Origin: Lytechinus variegatus
Lineage: Eukaryota > Echinodermata > Echinoidea > Temnopleuroida > Toxopneustidae
Length of the DNA stretch: 64,000 nucleotides
Direction: 5' to 3'
NCBI RefSeq assembly: GCF_018143015.1
Contig: NC_054746.1
Location: 14,065,532 to 14,129,531 of the forward strand
Shown: piece by piece, positions 1 to 13,100 of the stretch
Layout: each line of letters opens with the position of its first letter
Position numbering within the stretch: the first letter of the stretch is position 1
Position numbers and translations under genes: made by a program
The notes under the pieces: model-generated
Told to the model about the DNA's origin: nothing
Databases searched by the model: none
The model's input: only the letters and a program-made list of their open reading frames with translations

Positions 1-1053
1 ACAATGCAACAGACACTATGCAGTCTTTAAAGACATTGGTTAACAATATACAGAGGTATAAAACATGGAATTTTGAATGTGCATTGTATTTCACCCAGAA
101 AGGAAAAAAAATCATGCAGACACTTTCAAAATATCCATGACCAAACAATTATGATTTAATTTCTGTACTAGGGGACAATATCTGTAATTCAGGTAGAACA
201 TAAAATTATATTGCAATTGCATTACAGGTCACCTTCAGTACATTTTCACTTTATTTATGCATTAAATAATGACTTTCAGGCGCAATTTTCTGGGGCTTAA
301 TTTTTACAACATTATCACAACATGAAACCTTATAGGGCTCAGAGTATTCAGAGCAAAATTCAATATTGACCAATGCTTTTAATGTCTTGCAAACTGATAT
401 GCCAACTTGCTTTTTTTTTCTCACTCAGGCAAGATATTTGCTCTGAGTAGACTAGAAGGGATGAACATACAAAGGTTATCACTAGTTCAAGCTATACATT
501 ACTGTTTGCAGGAACAAAAAGAATTCATATAAGATTTGCTTCACTTCCTGTTTGAAATTGCCATGCGCTCACCCCCCCCCCCCCCCCGCCCAAAAAAAAA
601 AAAAAAAGATCTATTTGTTTGTGAAAAGCTGGTTTTAAAACAAATGGAACCCCCTCCGCCACTTGCTTCCTTTCACTCTTTCTTCCTTCCTTCCTTCCAA
701 TTCTTTCTTTCTTCCTTCCTCCATCCCTCCCTCCTCTTTTCTTTTCTTTATTTTCTTCTTTCTCCCCCTATCATTTCAGTACCAGCCTGTAGCTTTACTT
801 TAACAAGATAAATTGGAAAACTTTTCTCCTTTTTCAGCTGAAGACCAAACATTCCAATTCTTCTCAATTTGGAAGGAATTAATGAGAATATACGGATTGC
901 TGGTATCTTCAAAAGTAAAAACCCTAAAGAAAGGTTCAGTGTAGGCTACATCTCACACAAGCAGTCTGTCCACATATCGTCCCTAATCTCAGCCGAGACG
1001 TGAGGCATTCTCACAAATATGATTAAGATCTATGTGATGAAGTCATGTTGCTT

Positions 1054-1165
1054 TTATCTCATATCCTCCAATTCGTCACTCAATTTAAAGATGCTGCTCC
1101 GCTCCGATGACAAAGGGCCTCTTGGCAGCGAGGACCTCGATTGAGATTCATTGTGCAGAAACACT
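1054..1165 (-). CDS. Candidate terminal exon of the secretory gene
   Basis: A TTCTTAATGCAG acceptor is followed, in the phase left by exon 8110-8216, by VFLHNESQSRSSLPRGPLSS then ERSSIFKLSDELEDMR and TAA. It is a GC-rich island in AT-rich DNA. Another phase also stays open to a stop (CFCTMNLNRGPRCQEALCH), so the frame is not certain. The 3' UTR would run left; TTTATT (AATAAA on the minus strand) occurs near 746 and 252. Confidence 0.38.
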
Positions 1166-4100
1166 CTGCATTAAGAAAGTCTGCTGATAAATGCATTCCT
1201 AGCTAGTCCAAGACAAACATGGGAGCCTTGATCCAGCCCCCTGCATCACTTTGAGCATGTTCAGACTATCAAATGATATATGGCAGAATGAACTAGGTCT
1301 GTACTTTTTACTTCTAAACTGGGACTGGATTTACAATTCATGACGGTTCATGCATCGGACATGTTCATGCTTTTGGAGTGCACAGAATGCCACAGATGCA
1401 AGGTTTTCTGTAAGTCTATCAAGCATGCACGCACACCCACCAAGTGTGTGAAAATGTATAGTATATTCATATCTGAGTTAGATAGTATATTCGACTTGGT
1501 TCAAAATCTTAAAATATCAACCAAGAAACTAAAAACATGAAAGCTATTAAATCCTGTTAGGAATGAAATGTGTGGATGTTTGCACCCTAACTGTGATTAC
1601 CTATCATAACACATATCACCACGGCAGTTTGATGACAAAATAATGAGTAAAGTGATGGGGTTTCTCATATCTTGTAGAAGAAGAAGAAGACAGAATACTG
1701 CAACATGTGAATCCCTATAGATTATCCAGGCAATATCCAATCCTTATTCTATGATTATTTTTGTATCATTGCACAGACATTCATCATGAAATGCAGAAGG
1801 TCAAATATAGAAATTGCAATGAAATGTCTTTACCATATCAAATCTAATAGGAGAGCATAGGCTACATGTATATGCGATATTGGTCAGAGCTATCACGAGA
1901 ATGCCAGGATATGAATTCCACTCACTAATGATGACTTCTGAAGTAGCCATTGTATCATGACATTCTAAGTATTACATGTACTTTATCCTTGGGTCTGTAA
2001 AATATATCCAAATTACAGCATGACTACAAAACTTAAGTCCATATCGAACCAGGGATCAACATTATGGTCTGGATTCATACCCTGGTCTAAATGTGTAGTT
2101 CAACTATGGAAAGCTAATTGTGAGACAGATCTCTAATAGACAGTACATTTTCAAATCATTAGCTCATTTGAAACTCAATATCATTAAGAACTGTCTGAGA
2201 ATAGTAGAAACTAAACTGGCTTTCTACACCATTAACATAAATGTATGGGGTAAAAGAACACATTAATCACTAAAAAAAATGTTAACTCTCGCATAATTTT
2301 GACACATTTGGCTTCCCATAAATTCAACACAGTGTTAGACCATGGCTTCAGAATATGGTTTCAATTCTAATCTGAACCAAGTTGGATATACTGCATCTTT
2401 AACAGGGAGACCCAGTGTCTTTGTCCAATATTGATATTTATTACATGACCTGCCCGAACACACTGCACCCCCATGAGGACGAAGATTAACTACGACATCC
2501 TATCCCACAATGCAACTGAGACGAGGAAAGAGAGACCCGCTGCAGGGATAAGCCCCTAAGGATCAAACAGATTCAATGCAATCAAAAGGGTAGTGATTTC
2601 CAGGTTACATTGACAAACTGGTACTCATAATACTACGTGAATATTGTTATCTAGAGAGAAAAGGATACCAAACACAATTTGTTCAATGTTCATTCATTTT
2701 CTGTATAGCTTCAGAAGTCATTCAAAAGTAGCATGTCTTCTCCCCCCCCCCCTTTTCTCCAGGCCCTGTGCTCATGTAGGTTTAATAAAAAGGGTCGGGT
2801 TATCCTAATTATGGACAGAAACTAGTGAATCAAGATTATCACTTGCTTGGAAATTGTGATAATGTACCACACAGCCCAACCTGGGTCCCGTAACACAAAG
2901 GTTAGCGATTAATAATACGCTTGATTTTCATGATTGATGGTACATTGTAGTCAATGCAAACAATCGTAGAAAAATGTTCTGTGGTCAATGCTAAGCTTTG
3001 TGTTATGGGCCCCTGGTGTTATGAATGACATTATGCACAAATGGTGACCCTTTCTGTGCTAAATGGTATATTCCTAGATGTATAAAGCTGACTTGAGAGA
3101 ACATGTCCCAGTCACACGTAAAGCATACTACCACATGATGATAGTAGATTATACTTTGGACAAAGAAAAACAGGAAGGCGTCAGCAAATCATCTAAGCAC
3201 TAACCCACACACAATCAACGCAGATGACTGCTGAAAACTTAATTGAAAAGGGGACACAGTTTATAGAAGGGCTCGCTTTTATGAAAAATAGATCAGCCAA
3301 GTTGAGCGTTATCTAATTGCCAACGGCAGGCTGTTTGCACACAATTTTATGTTGTGACTGAGGGCAAGAGAAACTTGGAGTGAAGCACCACTTTCCTGCA
3401 ACACTGCATGTACTAGGCATAACGGGTTGGATAAATTTGCTCTGGCAACCAATTTAGGATGATACACAGGACGTGAAAGGTTTTTACACTTCCAACACCG
3501 CGCTTAATATGCGATAGATTCATTGGTAAGGGAGGCAATTGCTGAAGAATATCACCTAGGATAACAAGCGACAGTAGCCAACAAGAGATGGGCAGGCCAC
3601 TTTAAAGGGGAATGGCCGGTGTTGGAAAAAGAGGGGCATCTACATACTACGGGTAAATATACTAGGAGTAGTCTGCAGGCACAGACCCTGGTTGAAACTT
3701 TGATCAACTAGTGGGTCTTCACACAAGACTAGCACAAATACAACTTGCTGTTTCAATACCTAAGGGAGAGGGGCCTTCTGTACACAAGTACATGCCAGGG
3801 ACTTTAGGCTACATTTTCAGACCATTTTCCTGGTGTGAAGGGTTCGCACAGCAAACTAGGAGCAGAGCAGTGAATTCTTCTCTTCTTCAGGATATTACAG
3901 GAAGGTAGTGATGGTTGGTGAGATCTCTCATCGTCGTAGGGGATTATTAGCGCTTGCAGTGACGGATGGAAAGAGTATCTGATCAAATAAGGGAATACAT
4001 TACAGGGGCTGAACGAGATGAGCCCAGCTCCAAGATTTTATAACAAGATCTTGGATTTTACAAGAGATTGGAAGAGGCAGATTGTTACTGCTACAACCAG

Positions 4101-7100
4101 ATCTCACTCTCCATTTGTTGTTCCAAGAAAGTCGATTTTACACCCATCTTCTACATCAGAGCCAATTGTTCTGAATGTACAACTAAACAATTTGAGTGAA
4201 TGATGCTATTTTGGGGACACGGATCACAAACCAATAACTTGAAGGAAATGTTCTCATCCATGTGTAGAGTGTCAATTCACTAAATTACATTGAGAATTTC
4301 TCCGAACATCTCATTTAATGTGTAAGCCAATTTACAGATCTTGCCAACGCTTAAAGAGCATTTTTGGTCCATTGGATTTGTCTGTACTCTGTACATGTAT
4401 GAAAAATAACAAAATGTACAACCAGTAATTTAAAAAATATTTGAAAAGGGAAACACCCTACTTATAACTGTTCTTCCTAAAGGGTTTCTTTTGTTTGACA
4501 AAATCTTATACACACTACATTTGTCATAAATAGGTCCTAATATACTTAAACAAAAAATTAATAATCACTAGGAGTAGGACTGTAACTATATTATTTCTAG
4601 TAAAAAAAATATTTTACCACTAAGTACATGTATCAAAACTGAAAGCAATAGCTGGTTGTTTATAATAAATATTCTGGTTGTATTTAATATCAAAGTCCCT
4701 TTTTCACAATAAAAAAAACTATCATTGATTATGGAAAATATAACTTTCAAAGCAAACATGTGATGGAATAAAGCATTTTTTCATATTATAAAATTCTGAT
4801 CACTCCAAGGTTTTGACATCACCACGAAATGCTAATTAATGCAGCATTTGTTCTCTCGACTCATAAAGTGACTTGTCACATCTGACATCCAGAAGACGCA
4901 GCTGAACTGACAAAAAGCTTCTCAAACATTCTACTTTTCCACTCCATCTGCAACACTGGATACTCCTCAAACAGCATGGGAGCCATTACAACGCGAACTC
5001 CAGGAGACATTCATGAGCCGTCCGTCTTCCTTCATGCATCTCCTCCATACACCCTTCTTGAGTAGACCCCGGCTTGTCTTTGTGGCTTATTTATCTTATA
5101 TTAACAATCCACAGTCATGTGCTAAAGACAAATGAAACACAATCTTGCTCATACACATTATGTGCATAAATGAATTTAATACATGTGCACTGTGAATAGC
5201 ATATACTGTACTTGAAGCCTACTTCTACTTCTACACGCGAAATTTCAAGAAATCAAAATGAATCCAGATCGGCCAGAAACATTAGATTATTTTTAATCTT
5301 AGGGATTAACTTTTAAATCTAAAAAGTATTCTAATTTCAAATATTTCAACTTAATATTTAAGTCCACAAGATTCAAATGTAAATTTACTATTAGACTGGT
5401 CACTATTCACAGCTAATCTATATTCACTTTGAATCTTTGAAATTTACTGTGCAGTTGGGTGCAAATTATATTTTTTTTTAGTTTGTCAGTAATTTCTACA
5501 GACTATACATGTGCAGTATACAATATCGTCCTGAATTGTCAGTACTCCTCCATTATTGTGGTAATCTATAAGTTTATTTATAAGAAAATAATTTCTCAAT
5601 TCATTTAAGGCTTAAATATAATTAATCAATCCTCCTCCTCCTCTTTCTTCTTCTTTTTCTCTTCCCCCTCCCCCCTCTCCTCCTCCTCCTTGTCCTTCTT
5701 CTTCTTTTTCTTCTTCTCCTTCTTCTTCTTCTTCTTCATCTTCTTCTTCTCCTCTTCCTCCTCCTTCTCATCCTCCTCCTCCTTCTTCCATCTTTTCTTC
5801 TCCTCCTCCTCTCCTTTCATGCCATCCCCTTCTCTCTCTTTCCCCATCTGCATTTTTTCTTTAATATATTCCCATTCAACTCCATACAAATAAAGATCTA
5901 CCAAATTAACAAGCAAGCAAAATAACTCAATTGCATAATGGATGTCTCCGCCCCTCTTTAAATTTCTCATAAAGAGATGCACCAATTTAGAAAGCATGGA
6001 GGACAACTCTGCTGTATACATGAATGTTTCTTCCACTGTCGTCATCGCAAACAGAGTGTGTAATATTAGCCAAAGGGTTCTGTTTAGAATTGCAACAAAT
6101 CCCATACATGTAGCTCCCAGCCATTATTGGAGGTAGGTGCAAATAGAGAGAAAATTGCACATTTCCTTACTCTTGCACGTGGCAATAACCGCTTTCTGCG
6201 CGTCTCTGTGAACACATGGTAGAAAAGAGAGTGGTAGTGGCAAAATGAAACCCAAAAGTGCAAATTGACAGAATGATGACTGGTGTGAGGTCTTTGTTTT
6301 CTTTCATACAAATGCAGTCTCTGCTACATTGTACATGTGAGGTAGGTATCATATATGGTTAATCTAATCAATTGTTATAAAGGATATTTAAATCTGTAAG
6401 ATGAGATCTCTGTGCACAGAAATTGGTATATAGGACACAAACATGTGAAAGCACCATTTCTTTTATTCATCCCTTGAATGAGAATGAGACATTTATACAG
6501 TGTAGTGTGAATCCCATTCAGAAAACAGCTTTATGGAAAAGGGACTTTAATTAGGGAAATAACAGTCTTCTTGCAGAAGCCTGATAGTCATAATGAATTA
6601 CACTTCAGTCATTTCTTGACTAAAAAAAAGTTGATAAGACCCCAGTCTACTTGTTGGATTTCTAAAAGAAAAAAAAGGATACCGGTACCCCATTCCAAGT
6701 AAATCATATATACATGTAGTGAGTGATTGTATTACCGACCAGCCTTGTATTACAGAATGCGTGCATCACACGCATCAGAAAATAATTTCATATGCTAAAA
6801 ACTTTGCAACATCCTTCCAAAGGGAACTTGAATAGAAAGATGATGAAAAATGGTCAAAACCCATATTCAAAGTCTTCAAGAAATTATAAAATATGGTCGA
6901 AATAGCTCATCAGTGATTTTGTTGTTTTCTCAACTTTCCCATAGAAAACACATGTTCGGTAATACAATACCTTTTTCAAGTGACCAAAATATTTCACATG
7001 CGAAGAGGGGTCCGATTGGAAGCTAATATCGTAAAAAGGAATAATGATTTCGGCAAAATTTTTACATATTATATTTTGTAGGTAATTCTGTATTTATGGT

Positions 7101-10100
7101 GAAAGTTTGGTCAATTTTATGAGAATGTGTTTGATATGATTGAATTCATGTAAAGTGTTCGGCAAGACGATCCACTACCATACATTCTTACAATCTTTGC
7201 CATATCAACAGAGAAAACAGCTTTAGGGAAGTTGAACTAGAAAACTGATGAAATGAGAGGAGCAGGCCGATAGAAATGAACAGAAGTATGTACAATCAAA
7301 GGTAACGTGAGTAGCAGTAGTAGAAATGAGAAGCTTGAGATGCAGAAATGTCACGCATGTGTGCTCAACCCTCTTCCGAGTCGGGGAGCGAGGTGTTTGT
7401 AATACCCATGACTAGATTTGTCGAAGAGATTAGCGAAAGTATATCGCAGTATATATGATTGCAATCACTCGTTAATCTAATATTCACCTTTTATTGATTA
7501 CCGTTGGGAAAAGTCAATTTTTAGCCTCCAGCTCCACTGCCAGAGTGTGCTATGAGTTCTATATTTTTACTGTTGCATGCTGTTTGGATGCCGAAACAAA
7601 TATTCAGCATGGAAAAGAGAATGATTTCTTCATCTTCTCTCTCAAAGTGATTGCTAATATGAGTTACATGGTTTCTATGTACAATGCTATCAAATAGAGA
7701 TGATGCAGTCATGAAAAATTTTACCCCCCCCCCCTGGTATTTTATACACATGTATTACAATGTGCACCGTCATGTAGACAAAATAACAAAACCAAACACA
7801 TCTCGGTTAAGATTTTATGGTGACAACACCTCCACCACAAGTTAAAGCAACATCTATATTACACATCTGTTAGCAGGCAAGACAAAAAGGAATGCTGTCA
7901 GAATTGTTCCTACAGACTGCATGTTTCAAGGCAAAAACTACTTAACATTTAGAAAATATTGTATTGCTCTATTGTCACTGAATAAGCATACAAAAAATGA
8001 TAAAATCGTACTGGTTGGTATCTCTCCCTGCACTCCGCAACTATCCAGCAAATGGACACCATCTGACTGACATTAAAATTGAGCTGTTTACTACATCTTA
8101 TAAGCTTACCTGATTTTAACCCCTTGTTGAATCTGGATGGGTTTTAGCTGGATATCAATCATCTGGTCTTCAGTATCATTAATCCCAAAACACTCCTTTA
8201 AAGTGTGACACGTATCCTGGATAATAAAGACAAAATAAAAAGTTGCATGTATGTATCAGACAATGAAATGGAATGAAGTGTATAAAAACCATCGCTGAAA
8301 TTACAGTCATGCACAATTCTCAATAATTCTTATCCCCCAATCTCTTTGAAGGTTTTCACTGTTATAATGTAAACCTTACCTCTATCTCATTCTTGATTCT
8401 CTCATCTCTTCTTTATTGTATTCAAAATCTGTGATATTTTCCTTTTTCTTTCACTCTAAATGTCTTAAAATTAAAATAATCTAAGTGCCATCTATTAAGG
8501 ACCAAACAAAAATCAGATTACGAATTACCATTCTATAAGTTTTACTTTTTGATATAATTCTGGTTTGCTCTGTAATCATGCTCCACAGAATTATGAGTGT
8601 TTCATCTTTTTTGCTTAATCATCTCTAGTGCTCTCCATCTTTCCTACATGTATCTCTTTTTTCTTTTCTTCTTTCTCATTCTCTCATCTCTTCTTTATTC
8701 TTTCCAGCCCTCTCTTTTTCTAACCTATTTTCTTATCATCTCCATCGTTCAATGTTTTACCACTTTGTTATTTCCTCTCTCACACACACACACACACACC
8801 TCCTCCTCCTTCGTTCTTGCTTCTTTTCATTGCTCTCTCCATCTTTCTCATACTTTCTTTATTTTCTCCATTTTCTCCATCCTTCTCTTCTCTTACTCCA
8901 AGATATATATGTTGACCAGTCTAACCACTCAAGATCTCTTTAGATCCTGACCAGCTGACGTTCTGTTGGACATCAATTGGTACTTCACAAAGTCACTATC
9001 AGTCACTGCCTCATTAAGTGTTTTGCTTATAAAGTGAGTACACTGGCAGCAGCATGCATTTAATACCTTCTGTCATTGTCTATACTACAAAAACTATGGT
9101 TTTGTGGTTAAATTTCACAAAATATTATCATTGTAGAGTGAATGTTTTCAGGGAATGGCATCTATTCAATTGCCTATCAATATCAAATGGATATATGTAC
9201 ACTAAATTTCAAGATTATGAAATAAATCTAGATCGGCTGTGATTATGGTGACCCGCCAAACTTTGGTTTTGGATTTAAATCAATGGAAATTTTTCAAACC
9301 AAATTAGATATGAATCCCAGAATTCAACTGGTCACTATAATCAAGCTTATAAAGTGAAGGTGAAGAAAAAGAAGAAGAGAAGAGTGAGGGGGAGGATGAT
9401 GAGAAGGAGGAGGAGTAGGAGACTTAGGAGGAGAATTAGAAGAAGAAGAAGAAGGAGGAGGAAGACGGGGAGAAAAAGGAGGAGAAGGAGAATTAGAAGG
9501 AGAAGAAGAAGGAGGAGGAGGAGAAGGAGAAGAAAAAGGAGGAGAAGGAGAATTAGAAGGAAGAGAAGGAAAAGAAGAAAAAGAAAAGGTAAGAGGAAGA
9601 AGACAGAGAAGGAGGAGGAGATGGAGGAGAAGGAGGAGGAGAAGAAATAGAAGGCGGCAGAAGATACTAAGATACATGTATGACATTGCAACAAGATGGC
9701 AGGAAAAGGTTCTTTCTGGTCATTAGATTAGTTTCTGAAGTGCATCCAAAAGCATGCTCTGCTGGTTGCTATGACACGATGACCCTTCTATGTTACCTAT
9801 AAACGGTAACAGTGTACACACAGGTAGGATCGATGAGTCTGCTGCCCTCGACATATCCAGGACAAATCAATACAAGCCAAGAGGCTACCCACAATTCTTG
9901 GTTTCTTCAAGGACTTCTCTCCCTATTTTAACTTCAGAAAGATGCATTAAACACCAAGATTTCCTTTTTTTTTTTAACGACCATACATAATGCACATTCT
10001 CAAAATTTCAACTTAAGAAGAAAACCATAACTGCGCATAAACACTTTTTCAAACATCAATTTCAATGGAATTATTTCACATTTCAATTTTTAAACACATT

Positions 10101-13100
10101 TACTACATACAGTACATGATGTAGCCGTAACATCTTGACCTAAAATACATACTGTTTGTATTTGCAGCCCAACTTAAACTGCTCCTTTTTTTAAATTCAG
10201 CAGGAATTTCTCTATTCTGTAATTAGCAAAATGTGGAGCTGGAGGCAGTTGAGAAAAATGGGTGAATGGCCACTTTTTTAAGTAAATCAAGATCATTTAC
10301 AATACATCCCGAACACTGTTTTTCCTAATCTGTGGTAGGCAAATCAAATGAAACAGAATAGCCCTATGCCCTATGTCCTTTAAAAAACTAACATAAAAAA
10401 GACAATTACCCTCTGCAGGTCCATTTTAACAGACATGTAGAAACCAAAATTAAGCCCCTTTTCCAGAGTTTCTTTCTCTAAACCTTCTCAAATTATCCCA
10501 CAGACCCGTGCTAACACAATCTCCCTTTCCACGAGGCAATGATTAAGTTTCTAGAAGCTCTGGTTCTCCATGCCAAACTAAATTTGCCACGATCTAGGGC
10601 AGTAACCTAAGAGCCTGCACCCCGGTTCAAACAATCTTAGGATTTACGTCACCACGGCAGCAGCACAATTTAATCAGGAGCAAATCTTCTACAGAACATC
10701 CCACCCCCTTTCTTTGTTCCCTTCGATTACCTGTCCTGACACAAATTGATGTTTCAGTACTCTACAAACACTTGGCTTTGTTTTAATCAAAAGACTACAA
10801 GAAAAAAACAAGCACATTCTTTTTATTATTCTGCATTTTCAGGCTCCTTCAGACATTAATGACCAGACCAAGTTTGCTGAGTAAACCCTTGTACATCCAT
10901 TCTGGGGATATACTTAGGCGCATTCAGACTGCCGCAATGTTAAGAATACCAGATATTCTCTGATCAGGAAAGTTTCCCTGATGTACCCCGATCAGGAAAT
11001 ACAACATATTTTTTCCCATTTAAAAAGAGAATAAGCATATAATATCCACGAAAGAAAATACCTGCTAAATAGTAGGTACTTGCTGAAATTACAAGAACTT
11101 TCATAGGTTTTTTTTTCCAAGGTCATAGGTAGTTTGGCTGCAGTATGAAAGCAAATTACAAGTTCTTACTCATCCCAGCGAGTAGTTCGATGTCAGTGCC
11201 GTGGGCAGCTCGCACCTCGCCTGCTAATCAGACCATACTGCATGTACACATCACTACAAGAACTTTATACCTGAAAAACAGTCTGCTTTGAGTTGGCATG
11301 AATGCAAAAAAAAAATATTTTGAGGCTTGTTCTCATAATTCAACTGGTACTATGGTGATCAAGTCGGTCTGAATACAGCTCTTGCAAACTCTATTGCTCA
11401 ATCATCAATCAAACTCAAATTACATCCCCTCATTAAACAACTACAATCAGTTAGCTTGAGATAAGGACAGAAGGGAGAAGCAAATTGATTACATTGAGTA
11501 TCACAGCTGCATATGCTGACAATAAAACTAAGAAAAGAGGTAGCCATTCTTTAAACATGATCATGTCTTTGGACTACCTCATAAACAGTCTTTGCTCTGG
11601 ACCAAAATCCAAGATTGCAACGGCTTAGAATACTGTCAGAATTACGCACTCAATTTCCACTAAATACCAAGACATGACTCCCCCCCCCCATCTTCATGTG
11701 CATAGAATGGAATGGAATTGGAACATTTTTTTTTTAATTTATGTACATACAATTGTAGATACATGTATACAGTTGTAAATCATATAATTGTTCCTACAGT
11801 ATTTCATTGGAATCGTTTTGGTGTGAAATTACATCTTTTGAGAGTGGATTTTACCTCTCTTGGTAGTGAAACTGTTTAAAAAGATGTACAGATGTATATT
11901 GCTGCACATGTATACCTTAATTCAAAGGATTGTGATAAGTGCTAGATTAGTTGTTTAGCATTCAGAGAGTACAGAGTCAAAATTCTAAGACCTTTTAAGA
12001 AATATTCACCGGTATCCATAATGGCTTTAATACCAACTGCTGGTGTAACCAGTAAAATATAGCTTCTGCTACACTCCACTCACCTGTGCCCCATAGCCCC
12101 ACACAACGTCAACATAGGAGTCTGTCAAGTTTTCCTGCCACAGAATATCACCACTTTCCAGAGAATTAATACAGTCACCCTGTCAAAAAAATTGAAAACA
12201 AATATAAATAATGCTACACAACCTTCGTGTAAAAATGGATGAATCAGAAAACAAATTGATGCAAAGATCTAGATGCTTTCATGAGTAGTGATTATTTTCA
12301 TTTGCTAAACGTTCTCATTTATCAATAATCATGGTGCATACATGCAGGATGTAGAACACACGTAAACATACAACATCATTCTGTTATTGCAATCATTTTC
12401 CTCAAAATATTTGTTAATGTATTCAACTGTCCCTTCTCTTTATTTGTTTACTTAGTTCTACATGTACACTATTACTACATGTAATTCATTACTATATTAA
12501 TACATTACCATAAATTACTGCACTAATTTCTCAATGAATTTGAATAAAAACTGCTTTAAAATATCATTCACATTTAAAATGTATCGAAGAGTACCTTAAT
12601 ATGATAGCAGGCAGAAAATGGAAGGTCAAGATAGCATTACTAAGTAACATCCACATTTGAATGATATATAACAAATAATTCTCATTAGGGTTTAACATAC
12701 ATGTACTCATATTTAAATGTTAATGACTCGTACACTGTACTTTCTACAACTTGGCTAAACTAACTACAAACTTTGTGCAACTTTAAAAAAAAGACTAAGG
12801 AAAGGAATGATTAAGAGGGCTATTGAATGATTTGAATACCAATATTTGAATGAAATACAGTACATAGTACAAATCATCCTCATGCGAGTTTAAGATTACA
12901 CTCCTCCATGACTGTCAATGCCTTGTACTTTCTACTAAGGTTCAACTACAAGTGTAACCCTTTAAACAAAAAACTATGAGAGATGGAGGGACAAGAAAGG
13001 GAGAGATGAAATGAATCCTCCCTAAACGTGGTTCTCTAGCTCCCTCATGGATCAATAAATACTCCAGCCACATTCCCCCCTTATTTGCATGGCTCCGTGA

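Larger units (their letters stand above)
1166..6170. other. Putative last intron region, no confident exon
   Basis: AT-rich sequence with a short inverted-repeat element (2881-3015) and a pyrimidine-rich microsatellite (5632-5825). A minus-strand open stretch of about 90 codons (5830-6105) runs into that microsatellite, and there is a possible 35-nt exon at 6171-6205. No recognisable domain was seen. Confidence 0.4.

Noticed and set aside
536-811. 91-codon plus-strand frame
   Set aside because: Runs through C-, A- and CTT-type simple repeats.
9324-9694. Long frames on both strands rich in Arg/Lys, Leu or Ser/Pro
   Set aside because: They are translations of one homopurine microsatellite in several frames.
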